From Ruminococcus sp. (GTDB lineage Bacteria; Bacillota; Clostridia; Oscillospirales; Ruminococcaceae), in the NCBI GenBank assembly GCA_015066935.1, contig SVNK01000001.1:322500-386499 (forward strand): a DNA stretch of 64,000 nt, written 5' to 3'. This document shows positions 53,158 to 62,342 of this stretch, piece by piece. The translations under genes and the position numbers were made by a program. Within the stretch, counting starts at the first letter, position 1, and each line of letters opens with the position of its first letter. A model generated the notes under the pieces. That model did not search any database and was not told the origin of the DNA. It was given only the letters and a program-made list of their open reading frames with translations.

Positions 53158-53643
53158 GTGAAGAAGATACGGATTCTCGGAATCGACCCCGGATATGCTA
53201 TAGTGGGGTTCGGTGTCCTTGATTATGACGGATACAGATTCACTCCCGTAGAGTACGGTGCAGTGCTGACAGAGGCAGGTACGCCGTTTCCCGAAAGACT
53301 CCGCTCAATCCACGAGGACGTAGAGTTTATTTTTGAAAAATTCAGACCCGAATGTATGGCGGTTGAAAGGCTCTATTTCACCACAAACCAGAAAACTGCC
53401 ATTGATGTTGCTCAGGCAAGAGGAATAACGGTTCTGTCGGCAGCAAAGAGAGGTATTCCCGTTGCGGAATATACTCCGCTTCAGGTGAAGCAGTCAGTAG
53501 TAGGCTACGGAAAGGCTGAAAAAAAGCAGGTCATGGAGATGACACGTCAACTTCTCGGTCTTGCGCAGATTCCCAAGCCCGATGACGCCGCAGACGCTCT
53601 CGCTATTGCTATCTGCCACGGACACAGTACAAGATTCGGTTAA
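53158..53643 (+). CDS. ruvC: Holliday junction resolvase RuvC
   Basis: 161 residues. RNase H-fold endonuclease with catalytic acidic residues in ILGIDPGYAIVG (Asp8), VERLYFTTNQKTA (Glu) and PDDAADALAIAICH (Asp residues). It resolves junctions after RuvAB migration. The start is GTG at 53158 behind AAGGAG. ruvA follows 18 bp later. Confidence 0.98.
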   Translation: MKKIRILGIDPGYAIVGFGVLDYDGYRFTPVEYGAVLTEAGTPFPERLRSIHEDVEFIFEKFRPECMAVERLYFTTNQKTAIDVAQARGITVLSAAKRGIPVAEYTPLQVKQSVVGYGKAEKKQVMEMTRQLLGLAQIPKPDDAADALAIAICHGHSTRFG

Positions 53644-53661
53644 CAGATTAAGGACGTGATT

Positions 53662-54282
53662 ATGATGATATACAGTCTCAGAGGTACTCTCACAGTCAAG
53701 GAGCCGGGATTTGCCGTTATTGAATGCGGCGGAGTAGGCTACGGCTGCAGAACCTCATACAATACACTTTCAGCCCTCGGTGCTGTGGGAAGCGAGGCTG
53801 TAATGTATACTTACCTCTACGTCAGGGAGGACGTTGTTGAGCTTTTCGGATTTGCAACTCTCCGTGAACTGAGCTGCTTCAGGCTGCTCATTTCCGTATC
53901 GGGAGTTGGTCCCAAGGCTGCTTCGACCATTCTTTCCGACGTGTCTCCCGAACAGTTTGCATTTCTTGTGGCTTCGGGCGACAGCAAGGCTTTCACCAAA
54001 ATCAAGGGCATCGGAGCAAAAACGGCTCAGAGAATCGTCCTTGAACTGAAAGACAAGATTTCCTCTGAAAGTACATCGGGTGCGGTTTCGGAAGGATTTA
54101 CGGGAATCACCGCTTCTGTCGGGGATTCGGCATCAACGTCCGTATCAGAGGCTCTTGAAGCACTCATGGTACTCGGATATTCACAGAGCGAGGTTGCTCC
54201 CGTGCTGGGAAAACTCGACCCTCAGCTCAGCACTCAGGACCTCATAAAAGAAACCCTCAAGGCACTTTCGGCAAAAAAATGA
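53662..54282 (+). CDS. ruvA: Holliday junction branch migration protein RuvA
   Basis: 206 residues. An N-terminal OB-fold (MIYSLRGTLTVKEPGF), helix-hairpin-helix motifs (LISVSGVGPKAASTIL and IKGIGAKTAQRIVLEL) and a C-terminal RuvB-binding domain after a flexible Ser-rich linker. The ATG at 53662 is used; 53665 and an earlier GTG at 53656 are alternatives. It should work with RuvB at 55306, from which it is separated by the SseB-like gene. Confidence 0.96.
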   Translation: MMIYSLRGTLTVKEPGFAVIECGGVGYGCRTSYNTLSALGAVGSEAVMYTYLYVREDVVELFGFATLRELSCFRLLISVSGVGPKAASTILSDVSPEQFAFLVASGDSKAFTKIKGIGAKTAQRIVLELKDKISSESTSGAVSEGFTGITASVGDSASTSVSEALEALMVLGYSQSEVAPVLGKLDPQLSTQDLIKETLKALSAKK

Positions 54283-54337
54283 ACTTCACAGCGTAAAAGC
54301 TGATATAATATTTTACTTACGAAAGGAAGAAACAATC

Positions 54338-55069
54338 ATGAATCTGGACGAATTATTGAAAGCAGCAATCAAAGACCCCTCTCAACGTTCTATCTTCTTA
54401 CAGACCCTCATCAAAAGCGACGTTTACGTTATCTGTAAGAATCCCGTCAGACAGGAGCGCGGCAGAGCAGAAGGCGGAATCCAGCTTGAGCTTATCACAA
54501 CCCAGAATCCCAATGGCGATATTTTCATTCCGTTCTTTACAAGCTACCGTGCCCTCCAGCAGTTCGCAAAGCGTTATGTTGACTGCTATAAAATCAACTG
54601 TCTCAGACTGTTCGACCTTATCCAGTCGGTTTCGGCTGTTCTCAATCCGAATTCCTACGGCAAGGAGTTCTCATCACAGGAAATCAAGAGCATCCTCATG
54701 ATTGCAAGAAACCTCAAAATCAAGGCGATTTCCTACAACGAGGCAGATACAATTACCTATCGTCCCGCAGAGTATTCCGTAGGTCATATCACAAAGGCTG
54801 CAACAAAATTCCTTTCAAAGCAGCCCAATGTTGACAGAGCCTATATCATGGAGATGATTAAGGGATGTGAAAAACCACAGCTCCTCATCGTACTCGATAT
54901 GATGGGAAGCACAAGAAAGCTTTTCGTACCGCTTTCAAAGTACCTTTCAAAAATCGTGAAGCCCAACGAGCACCTCTGCTTCATCAGCTATGAGCAGGAT
55001 ATGGGCAAGAAGGCGGCTGAGACCATCGACCCCTTCTACATCCGCAAAAAGAGATATTTCGAGAAATAA
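54338..55069 (+). CDS. SseB-family protein
   Basis: 243 residues: an SseB N-terminal domain (about 5-120: VYVICKNPV, GDIFIPFFTS) and an SseB-like C-terminal domain (about 130-240: NLKIKAISYNEAD, YIMEMIKGCEKPQLLIVLDM). E. coli SseB affects serine sensitivity but the mechanism is unknown. It has its own TATAAT box (54304-54309) and a GAAAGGAAG site, so it is probably a separate unit between ruvA and ruvB. Confidence 0.85.
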   Translation: MNLDELLKAAIKDPSQRSIFLQTLIKSDVYVICKNPVRQERGRAEGGIQLELITTQNPNGDIFIPFFTSYRALQQFAKRYVDCYKINCLRLFDLIQSVSAVLNPNSYGKEFSSQEIKSILMIARNLKIKAISYNEADTITYRPAEYSVGHITKAATKFLSKQPNVDRAYIMEMIKGCEKPQLLIVLDMMGSTRKLFVPLSKYLSKIVKPNEHLCFISYEQDMGKKAAETIDPFYIRKKRYFEK

Positions 55070-55284
55070 TAACATTCAGTGTATAAACAGACTTTTATCA
55101 GAGACTGAGGGAGGATTATATCTTCCCCGGGTCTGCAGAAAATGCCGGTTTTCCGGTATAATGTATATGCGGATGCCCGATGGGCATCCCTACAGACAGG
55201 ACATAAATGCAGGGACGACCATTGGTCGTCCGCTTGGATTCTGATTAACCTGAGGGAGGATAATATCCTCCCCGTACACTTTTC
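55070..55284. repeat. Gap with two REP-like palindromes
   Basis: GGATGCCCGATGGGCATCC at 55171-55189 followed by CTACA, and GCAGGGACGACCATTGGTCG at 55209-55228 with its GTCCGC end. Both units are also present at 31088-31300. No gene seen. Confidence 0.85.
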
Positions 55285-55305
55285 ATGCAATCGGGAGATG
55301 ATAAA

Positions 55306-56364
55306 TTGATACAGACAGAGGATATGGAGTTCGCTCCGAGAATAATCTCTCCGGAAAATTCCGAGGAGGACAGCGATATTGAGGTAAGCCTGCGTCCGCA
55401 GACCCTCCACGACTATATCGGTCAGGACAAGGCCAAGGAGAATCTTGCCATATGTATCGAGGCTGCAAAACGCAGGGGCGAACCGCTTGACCACGTTCTG
55501 CTGTATGGACCTCCCGGTCTCGGAAAGACCACGCTTTCATCCATTATCGCACATGAGCTTGGTGTGAATCTTCGTGTTACAACGGGTCCGGCTATCGAAA
55601 AGCCCGGCGACCTCGTTTCGCTTCTCACAAGTCTTTCCGACAACGATGTGCTTTTTATCGACGAAATCCACCGTCTGTCCCGTGCAGTTGAGGAAATCCT
55701 CTATCCTGCGCTTGAGGACAGAGTTATTGATATAATTATCGGCAAGGGTCCCTCGGCACGTTCAATCCGTATGGACCTCAAGCCGTTCACGCTCATCGGT
55801 GCCACTACGAGGGCAGGTCAGCTCTCTGCACCGCTTCGTGACCGCTTCGGAGTAGTCCAGCGTCTTGAACTTTATACAAAACCGCAGCTTACCGACATTG
55901 TCCGCAGAAGTGCGATGATTCTCGGTATTCCGTGCACTGCTGACGGTGCGGGTGAAATCGCAGGCAGAGCAAGAGGAACTCCCAGAATCGCAAACAGACT
56001 GCTCAAAAGAGTGCGTGATTTTGCCGACGTTATGGGCAATGGTCAGATAACAGAGGAGATTGCCTCTATCGCACTCAGCCGCCTCGAAATCGACGAACTC
56101 GGTCTCGACAGCCTCGACAGACGTATGCTTGAAATGATAATCAAGGGCTACGGCGGAGGTCCCGTCGGACTTGAAACGCTTGCTTCCGCTATCGGTGAGG
56201 AGTCGGTTACGCTTGAGGATGTGTGCGAGCCGTTCCTTATGCAGCTCGGCTTCCTCGGAAGAACTCCCAGAGGACGATGTGCAACAAAGCTCGCATTTGA
56301 GCATCTCGGCTACAAAATGCCTGAACCGAAAGGCTCTCCCGACGACGGACAGATGTCCTTATAG
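55306..56364 (+). CDS. ruvB: Holliday junction branch migration ATPase RuvB
   Basis: AAA+ motor driving branch migration. Walker A is [10 protein letters not shown], Walker B DEIHR ([12 protein letters not shown]), sensor 1 ATTRAG, arginine finger region PLRDRFG, then [20 protein letters not shown] start at 55306 (352 residues) is chosen because GGGAG lies eight bases upstream; the ATG at 55285 (359 residues) has no ribosome site but cannot be excluded. Two REP-like palindromes lie just upstream. Confidence 0.96.
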   Translation: MIQTEDMEFAPRIISPENSEEDSDIEVSLRPQTLHDYIGQDKAKENLAICIEAAKRRGEPLDHVLLYGPPGLGKTTLSSIIAHELGVNLRVTTGPAIEKPGDLVSLLTSLSDNDVLFIDEIHRLSRAVEEILYPALEDRVIDIIIGKGPSARSIRMDLKPFTLIGATTRAGQLSAPLRDRFGVVQRLELYTKPQLTDIVRRSAMILGIPCTADGAGEIAGRARGTPRIANRLLKRVRDFADVMGNGQITEEIASIALSRLEIDELGLDSLDRRMLEMIIKGYGGGPVGLETLASAIGEESVTLEDVCEPFLMQLGFLGRTPRGRCATKLAFEHLGYKMPEPKGSPDDGQMSL

Positions 56365-56366
56365 CC

Positions 56367-56912
56367 ATGCTGATAAAAGGTTCACGGAGATATAATCTCC
56401 GCCATAATACAGAGCTTACAGCGTCCCCTGAGGTCGGTAGAATGATAAACGGACAGGCTCTCGGAGCAGTATCGAAGCTTCGGTACGGAATCTGCCGCAT
56501 GAGCTTCAACGGCTGCGAGGTCATAGCGGTGCACAACGCACTCGTCTACCTCGGCATCCCGAAGCCGCTGACCGATATTGCATTTTATATGGAACGATTC
56601 AGGGTTCTGATGGGGTTTTTCGGCTGTAATGCCTATAAGCTCGGGAAGGCTCTGAAGCATTTCGGTGCGGAATGTTCTCGTGTGAAAACTCCCGATGACT
56701 CAAAAGCGTTCATCATAACCTTCTGGACAGGCAGACGTTTGCTGTCGTCCGTACACACGGTATTCTGTATCCGCAAAGAAAACGGAATTGAGGTTTATAA
56801 CAGGTATAACAGCAGTCACGGCGCCGAACTGTGCGGAAGTATGGACGAGGTCGCCGCAAAGAAAAAGACGATTGCCGTATACAGCATAGAGAATTTGCCG
56901 CAGAACCCTTAA
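56367..56912 (+). CDS. C39-like papain-fold protein of unknown role
   Basis: 181 residues, three bases after ruvB. A Cys-His-Asn arrangement like that of C39-type peptidases is seen: Cys50 in FNGCEVIAVHNAL, His130 in SSVHTVFC, and Asn145/Asn148 in EVYNRYNS. No signal peptide is visible, so it would act in the cytoplasm or be exported by a non-classical route. It is a tentative assignment; a non-catalytic fold is also possible. Confidence 0.6.
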   Translation: MLIKGSRRYNLRHNTELTASPEVGRMINGQALGAVSKLRYGICRMSFNGCEVIAVHNALVYLGIPKPLTDIAFYMERFRVLMGFFGCNAYKLGKALKHFGAECSRVKTPDDSKAFIITFWTGRRLLSSVHTVFCIRKENGIEVYNRYNSSHGAELCGSMDEVAAKKKTIAVYSIENLPQNP

Positions 56913-56970
56913 TTGCTGCGGATTGCTATATAACGGACATAAAGTCCGTTCAATGAGGAGAACAACAAGA

Positions 56971-58323
56971 ATGTCAGAACTGTTCGGAACAGATAGTCCC
57001 AAGGGAATAGCCGTTGCAGGCATAAGCTGCGAACTTGCCATGAAGGCAGGCAGAGCTGCGGCAGCTGTTTTAGCTTCGGGAAAGAATAAAAATTCGAAAA
57101 TAATCGTTGCAAAAGATAAAAACAGGTCCTCGGACGTCCTTGAAGCCGCCGTGTGTGCAGGTATATGCTCGGCAGGTGCGGACGCCGAGGCTATTGGTGT
57201 TATTCCTGCCTCCGCCGCTGCATTCCTTGTGGGAGAGCATTGTGCCGATGCAGGAATTGTGATTTCTGCGGCATCCCGTTCCCCTTTGGAAAGCGGAATC
57301 CGCATTTTCAATGATAAGGGGACTCGTCCCGATGAGGATAAGGAAAAACTTATCACAAAACTTGCTCTCGGAAGCTCGGATGCTCCAGAACTCAGGTACG
57401 ACGGCGAATCGGGTGCAATTCTCCGTTCAGACGACGCTGCTGTCAGATATGCCGCACGTCTGAAGGAAATATGTCCCTTGGATTTAAGCGGAATGAAAAT
57501 TGCCGTAGACTGTCGGGGAGGCTGTGCAGAGGGTGTCGCTCAGAGTCTTTTTTCGGAGCTTGGTGCAGAGATTGCAGAGGTTTCCGAAATGGGCGATACA
57601 GCTGATGTCGATTTTGTGGGGACTCCGCTGGAACGTCTCATGGACTGCGTTGCCGAAAACGACTGCGACTGCGGATTCGCTTTCGACACCGACGCTTCAG
57701 TCTGTATTGCCGTTGACGAAAACGGTAATGTCATCGGCGGTGACGCACTTCTTGCAGCATTTGCCCTCGACCTGCGAAAAAAAGGCACTCTCAGACATAA
57801 CTGCGTAGTCGCTCCCGTGACGAGCAGCAGGAGTCTTTCCATGTTCCTTGAAGAAAACGAAATCGGACTCGTTACCACAGGCGCTGCCGACCGCTATGCC
57901 GCTTACCGTATGCGTGAGGGCGGCTATAACCTCGGCGGAGAAAGCGGCGGAAGAATCCTCTTTGCCGACGATATGCCGTGCGAGGACGGTCTGCTGACTG
58001 CTTTGAAGCTCCTTGAACTGATGAAGAATTCGGGGAAGTCTCTCAGTGAGACGGCACCGTGCTTTGAAAAGCTTCCGCAGGTAGTCCTCAACGTGAGAAT
58101 CGACCGGAAAAAGCGTGAACAGTGGAAAAACGATTCCGTCATCACGGGTCTCATAGAGCAGATGACCGAGACTATCGGTGAAAAGGGCAGAATTTTCGTC
58201 TATGAGAACAGCTCTGCCGACCCGTCCGTGCGTGTAATTGCAGAGGGCGGGGACTTCGGTCAGATCAACACAATTGCAATGACAATCGCTGATACCGTGA
58301 AGAAAAGGTGCGGCGAGCGATAA
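56971..58323 (+). CDS. Degenerate phosphohexomutase (GlmM/PGM-like)
   Basis: 450 residues starting MSELFGTDSPKGIAVAG (GAGGAG upstream). The four-domain fold is recognisable: catalytic Ser loop, metal loop, sugar loop and C-terminal domain. The usual ASHNP is ASRSP (Ser102 kept, His and Asn lost). The metal loop DGDGDR is FDTDASV, with the third Asp and the Arg lost. The sugar loop GGEQSGH is GGESGGR. It may therefore bind but not convert sugars, or act on another substrate. Confidence 0.78.
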   Translation: MSELFGTDSPKGIAVAGISCELAMKAGRAAAAVLASGKNKNSKIIVAKDKNRSSDVLEAAVCAGICSAGADAEAIGVIPASAAAFLVGEHCADAGIVISAASRSPLESGIRIFNDKGTRPDEDKEKLITKLALGSSDAPELRYDGESGAILRSDDAAVRYAARLKEICPLDLSGMKIAVDCRGGCAEGVAQSLFSELGAEIAEVSEMGDTADVDFVGTPLERLMDCVAENDCDCGFAFDTDASVCIAVDENGNVIGGDALLAAFALDLRKKGTLRHNCVVAPVTSSRSLSMFLEENEIGLVTTGAADRYAAYRMREGGYNLGGESGGRILFADDMPCEDGLLTALKLLELMKNSGKSLSETAPCFEKLPQVVLNVRIDRKKREQWKNDSVITGLIEQMTETIGEKGRIFVYENSSADPSVRVIAEGGDFGQINTIAMTIADTVKKRCGER

Positions 58324-58336
58324 GGTTTAAACCGGC

Positions 58337-58378
58337 GGGACGTCGTCCGCTGAAATAAGGGAGAATAACTATGAGAAC
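58337..58378 (+). repeat. Direct repeat A (leader of the GIY-YIG gene)
   Basis: A 32-bp sequence beginning GGGACGTCGTCCGCTGAAAT and ending in GGGAGAATAA, then CTATGAGAAC, recurs at 58852-58892 (exact over 32 bp, one-base gap before TATGAGAAC). It includes the ribosome site and start codon of the gene behind it. Confidence 0.92.
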
Positions 58379-58796
58379 TGTGAAAGTTTACTGGTCAATG
58401 CCCATGGATATAGAACGCTTTTTCGCAAGCGAAGAATCAAAGGATATCGGTTTTTACTACATAACACAAAAATCAAGAGGTAAGGAAAATCCGTTATACA
58501 TAGGCAAATCCTATCATAGTTTTAAAAGCCGTATGAAAAGCCACGAATACTGGCTTAAAGAATACAGAGGAGAAATCCTCATCAGGCTTGGAAGAATAAT
58601 CTCTCCAAACTGGTACTTCTGGGAAGAATACCGACAGCTTATCAATGAAACCGAGAGTATCCTGATTTATAATATGAGGGATGTACTGAGGGAAAACGTT
58701 TCCAATACAAAAAGCGTAAGAGTATCCGAGGATACTCTGGTAATAAATTTCGGACACAGCAGTATAATTCCGAAAAGAATACGTCAGCGTGAATGA
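58371..58796 (+). CDS. Small GIY-YIG-like protein
   Basis: 141 residues. GFYYIT (residues 27-32) and LYIGKS (42-47) form the GIY-YIG motif, followed by RMKSHEYW with an Arg and His, and Glu in ETESILIYN, which matches the catalytic set of GIY-YIG nucleases. It is a free-standing domain without a DNA-binding partner. Its leader duplicates that of the methyltransferase gene downstream, so it looks like a gene inserted or copied between the two repeats. Confidence 0.72.
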   Translation: MRTVKVYWSMPMDIERFFASEESKDIGFYYITQKSRGKENPLYIGKSYHSFKSRMKSHEYWLKEYRGEILIRLGRIISPNWYFWEEYRQLINETESILIYNMRDVLRENVSNTKSVRVSEDTLVINFGHSSIIPKRIRQRE

Positions 58797-58851
58797 CATA
58801 TGATATTTCAAATTGAACCAAGTCCCTGTGTATGAAAATACATGTATCATT

Positions 58852-58892
58852 GGGACGTCGTCCGCTGAAATAAGGGAGAATAATATGAGAAC
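58852..58892 (+). repeat. Direct repeat B (leader of the methyltransferase gene)
   Basis: Second copy of the leader seen at 58337-58378: identical over 32 bp (58852-58883), then TATGAGAAC. It ends in the start of the methyltransferase gene. Confidence 0.92.
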
Positions 58893-59748
58893 AGCAAATA
58901 ACTGGAATGATTACATAATAATAGATACATCGGGCGGAGAAAAGCTCGAAACATGGGGTGATATAAGTCTCATCAGACCCGACCCGCAGATAATCTGGAA
59001 AACGGATAAGAAGCATCCGCTATGGAACAAGGCGGACGGTCATTATCACCGTTCAAACGCAGGCGGAGGACAGTGGGAATTCCGCAGAAGACTTCCCGAA
59101 TCGTGGAACATAAGCTACGGAGAACTGACCTTCAACATACGTCCCACAGGCTTCAAGCACACTGGACTTTTCCCCGAACAGGCTGTGAACTGGGACTTCA
59201 TGACGGAAAAAATCAGAAATGCAGGCCGTGAAATAAACGTCCTCAACCTCTTTGCGTACACGGGCGGAGCAACGCTTGCCTGTGCCGCCGCAGAAGCTTC
59301 TGTATGTCATGTTGACGCATCCAAGGGAATGGTTCAGTGGGCGAGGGAAAATGCCGCTGCTTCGGGACTTTCCGACAAGCCTATACGCTGGATTGTGGAC
59401 GACTGCGAGAAGTTCATTGCAAGGGAAATCCGCAGAGGAAGAAAATATGACGCTGTTATTATGGACCCTCCGAGCTACGGCAGAGGTCCGGGAGGCGAGG
59501 TCTGGAAGCTTGAAAACTGCGTGTACGACCTTGTGAAGCTCTGTTCGGGAGTTCTCTCCGACGAGCCGCTGTTCTTCCTGATAAACAGCTACACAACGGG
59601 TCTTTCACCTTCAGTAATGGGCTATATACTGGGAAGCGTCCTCACCGAAAAGTTCGGCGGCAGGGTAAGCTTCGACGAAATAGGACTCCCCGTAAAGTCC
59701 ACAGGCATGACGCTTCCGTGCGGTTCTACGGCAATATGGGAAAAATAA
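58885..59748 (+). CDS. Class I SAM-dependent methyltransferase (RlmI/RlmK-like)
   Basis: 287 residues. SAM-binding motif NLFAYTGGATLACAAA near residue 135, then HVDASKGMVQWARENA, and the NPPY-like motif DPPSYG. The GYTGSFLDQRE-type features of RlmI are not visible, but GLFPEQAVNWDFM and the order resemble the clostridial rRNA large-subunit m5C/m2G methyltransferase-like family. Target RNA is not determined. It follows the GIY-YIG gene with a copied leader. Confidence 0.82.
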   Translation: MRTANNWNDYIIIDTSGGEKLETWGDISLIRPDPQIIWKTDKKHPLWNKADGHYHRSNAGGGQWEFRRRLPESWNISYGELTFNIRPTGFKHTGLFPEQAVNWDFMTEKIRNAGREINVLNLFAYTGGATLACAAAEASVCHVDASKGMVQWARENAAASGLSDKPIRWIVDDCEKFIAREIRRGRKYDAVIMDPPSYGRGPGGEVWKLENCVYDLVKLCSGVLSDEPLFFLINSYTTGLSPSVMGYILGSVLTEKFGGRVSFDEIGLPVKSTGMTLPCGSTAIWEK

Positions 59749-59794
59749 AATCATTGAATGAACCGTTTTATTACAGATTTATCGGAGGCGAAAA

Positions 59795-60589
59795 ATGAAA
59801 AGAATATCTGTATTGTTTCTTGCTACGGCTTTGGTGTTTTCTCTTGCAGCCTGCAATAAAAACGATAAGCCTGCTTCTTCGGAAATACTGACAGAAGCTT
59901 CGGAATCAAACGTGGCTGACGCTACGGATTACGAATTTGAGTTTCCGGAATTCGACCCTATGGCAGGTATCAACATTACCGCTGAACCACTTAACGAAAC
60001 TGATGTGCCCGATGACTGGCATGAGGTTTCATACGGCAGCCTGTCGCTTATGGTTCCGTCCGATGTAGTGGAAAGCAAAGAGACGAAAAGGGCTTATTAT
60101 TTTGTGAATGAAGAAAAAACAATCCGAGTTATGTTCATGGAGGAGCCTCAGCAATGGGAAAAGAATAAGGATTATTCTGATGAGGAATATCCCGATATGA
60201 CTGACGAAAAACTTAAAAAGGCATTTGAAGAGCTTGGGATTGTATATGACGGAACACGCCCTTCGCTTAATAAAGCTCTCCTTTCGGTCACAGAAGCTGA
60301 CCGCACCGACTCCAACGCTGAAAGCTTTAAGCTTATTGCAACTCTTAAAGCTCAGTGTATAGGTATGTTCTTCCCCGGTGTACACTATCTGGAATCAGAC
60401 GGCAAGGATGTGTTTGTTTATTTCTATGAGGGAATTAAATTCGATCCGTCTGCACCTCAGGAAGAACATAATTCAGTCTGGGTTGAAGTTTTTACCGATG
60501 ATGAAACACTTTATTCGCTTATTATAACAGCAGCTTCTCAGGAAGAAGCACTGCGAATCGCTTCTACTATAAAAGTCTCAGACAAGTAA
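59795..60589 (+). CDS. Lipoprotein of unknown function
   Basis: 264 residues. A signal peptide ends in the lipobox SLAAC (Cys20), followed by a Ser/Thr/Glu-rich linker (about 25-50) and a domain of mixed structure with no recognised motif (WHEVSYGSLSLMVPSD near residue 74). It lies 9 bp upstream of ecfA1 and may be co-transcribed; it is not a substrate-binding S component of ECF transporters, which are membrane proteins. Confidence 0.75.
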   Translation: MKRISVLFLATALVFSLAACNKNDKPASSEILTEASESNVADATDYEFEFPEFDPMAGINITAEPLNETDVPDDWHEVSYGSLSLMVPSDVVESKETKRAYYFVNEEKTIRVMFMEEPQQWEKNKDYSDEEYPDMTDEKLKKAFEELGIVYDGTRPSLNKALLSVTEADRTDSNAESFKLIATLKAQCIGMFFPGVHYLESDGKDVFVYFYEGIKFDPSAPQEEHNSVWVEVFTDDETLYSLIITAASQEEALRIASTIKVSDK

Positions 60590-60598
60590 GGATAGAAA

Positions 60599-61453
60599 AT
60601 GAAAAATATTATTGAAATAAAAGACCTCCGCTTCAGCTACCCTGCGGAAATTGACGGGGATGAGCCTGTTGAAGTTCTCAGAGGGATAAATCTTGAAATC
60701 GCAGAGGGAGAATTTGTTGCTGTTCTCGGACACAACGGTTCGGGAAAATCGACTCTTGCAAAGCATCTTAACGGAATACTTGTGCCGTCATCGGGAAAGG
60801 TTTTGGTTGACGGGATTGATACTGCCGACGAAGACAAGCTTTTTGAGCTTCGTCAGTGTGCGGGAATGGTGTTCCAGAATCCCGATAACCAGATAGTTTC
60901 TTCGATTGTCGAGGAGGACGTCGCTTTTGCACTGGAGAACCTCGGTGTTCCCTATGAAGAAATGCGGAAAAGAGTGGATGACGCTCTCAGGGACGTCAGA
61001 ATGTACGATTTCCGTATGCACTCTCCGAGCCAGCTTTCAGGCGGACAGAAACAGCGTGTTGCCATTGCAGGCATTATCGCAATGCGTCCGAAATGCATAA
61101 TCCTCGACGAGCCTACAGCCATGCTCGACCCACAGGGCAGACGTGAGGTCATGGCGACTATAAAGCGTCTCAACAGGGACTACGGTACAACAATCGTGCT
61201 TATAACACATTTTATGGACGAGGCAGCTGCCTGCGGAAGGGTTGTTGTAATGGAAAAGGGAAAGGCAATCCTTGACGGAACTCCCGAGGAGGTATTCGCT
61301 CACGTTGAGCTTCTCAAGAAAATGCGACTCGATGTTCCGCAGGTCACCGAGCTTGTGCATGAGCTGAGAAAGGAAGGCTTTAAGCTTCCTGCCGACATAA
61401 TAACAGAGGAAGAATGTGTTGAAGCTCTTATGAAGCTTTTCGGCAAGGCATAA
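60599..61453 (+). CDS. ecfA1: Energy-coupling factor transporter ATPase EcfA1
   Basis: 284-residue ABC ATPase: Walker [11 protein letters not shown]-loop FQNPDNQ, signature LSGGQKQRV, Walker [13 protein letters not shown]-loop ITHFMDEA. With EcfA2 and EcfT it forms the common energising module for interchangeable vitamin and cofactor S components. The start ATG follows AAGGAT. Confidence 0.96.
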   Translation: MKNIIEIKDLRFSYPAEIDGDEPVEVLRGINLEIAEGEFVAVLGHNGSGKSTLAKHLNGILVPSSGKVLVDGIDTADEDKLFELRQCAGMVFQNPDNQIVSSIVEEDVAFALENLGVPYEEMRKRVDDALRDVRMYDFRMHSPSQLSGGQKQRVAIAGIIAMRPKCIILDEPTAMLDPQGRREVMATIKRLNRDYGTTIVLITHFMDEAAACGRVVVMEKGKAILDGTPEEVFAHVELLKKMRLDVPQVTELVHELRKEGFKLPADIITEEECVEALMKLFGKA

Positions 61454-61481
61454 TCCTATAATGAATTGCAGAGGACAGAAA

Positions 61482-62342
61482 ATGGCAGTTATACAGACAG
61501 AGGAATTAACCTATACATACAGCAAAGGTACACCCTTTGAAAAAACAGCCGTTGACCACGTGAACCTCTCTGTCGAAGAGGGCGGAATCATCGGCGTAAT
61601 GGGACATACGGGTTCAGGAAAATCAACGCTGATACAGCATTTCAACGGACTTATACGTCCCGATTCGGGAAGGATTCTCCTTGACGGAAAAGACATCTGG
61701 GAGGACAAAACAAATCTTCGTGATGTGCGTTTCAAGGTGGGACTTGTATTTCAGTACCCCGAATATCAGATTTTTGAGGAAACCGTTTTTGCGGACATTG
61801 CATTCGGTCCGAAGAACATGGGACTCGATGACGCCGAAATCAGACGCAGAGTCCTTGAAACAGCTAACGATATAGGACTTCCCGAAGAACTTATGGAGCG
61901 TTCTCCGTTTGACCTTTCGGGCGGTCAGAAAAGACGTGTCGCCATAGCAGGCGTAATGGCTATGGAGCCGAGGGTGCTTGTCCTTGACGAACCTACAGCA
62001 GGTCTTGACCCTGCCGGCAGAGACAAGATTCTAAGCCACATAAAAAAATACCATGAGCGTACAAAGAATACGATTCTCATTGTTTCGCACAGTATGGAAG
62101 ATATTGCTTCGTTTGCGGATAAAATCCTCGTTATGAACAAGGCGAGACTTTTCTGCTATGACGATACGGAAAAGGTGTTTGCACGTTCACAGGAGCTTTC
62201 GGAAATCGGTCTTGACGTTCCGCAGATAACAAAGGTTTTTGAGGAGCTTAAACGTCGTGGACTTGATTTCGGCAGAAACGTCTACACCGTTGAATATGCG
62301 AAGAAGCTTCTGCTGAGAGAGCTTGGCAGGGAGGTGTACTGA
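61482..62342 (+). CDS. ecfA2: Energy-coupling factor transporter ATPase EcfA2
   Basis: 286 residues. Walker A GHTGSGKST, Q-loop FQYPEYQ, signature LSGGQKRRV, Walker B VLVLDEPTAGLD and H-loop VSHSMED. The ATG at 61482 lies after GAGGA (61471-61475); the ATG at 61461 is before it. The two ATPases form a heterodimer. It overlaps ecfT by one base (TGATG). Confidence 0.95.
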   Translation: MAVIQTEELTYTYSKGTPFEKTAVDHVNLSVEEGGIIGVMGHTGSGKSTLIQHFNGLIRPDSGRILLDGKDIWEDKTNLRDVRFKVGLVFQYPEYQIFEETVFADIAFGPKNMGLDDAEIRRRVLETANDIGLPEELMERSPFDLSGGQKRRVAIAGVMAMEPRVLVLDEPTAGLDPAGRDKILSHIKKYHERTKNTILIVSHSMEDIASFADKILVMNKARLFCYDDTEKVFARSQELSEIGLDVPQITKVFEELKRRGLDFGRNVYTVEYAKKLLLRELGREVY

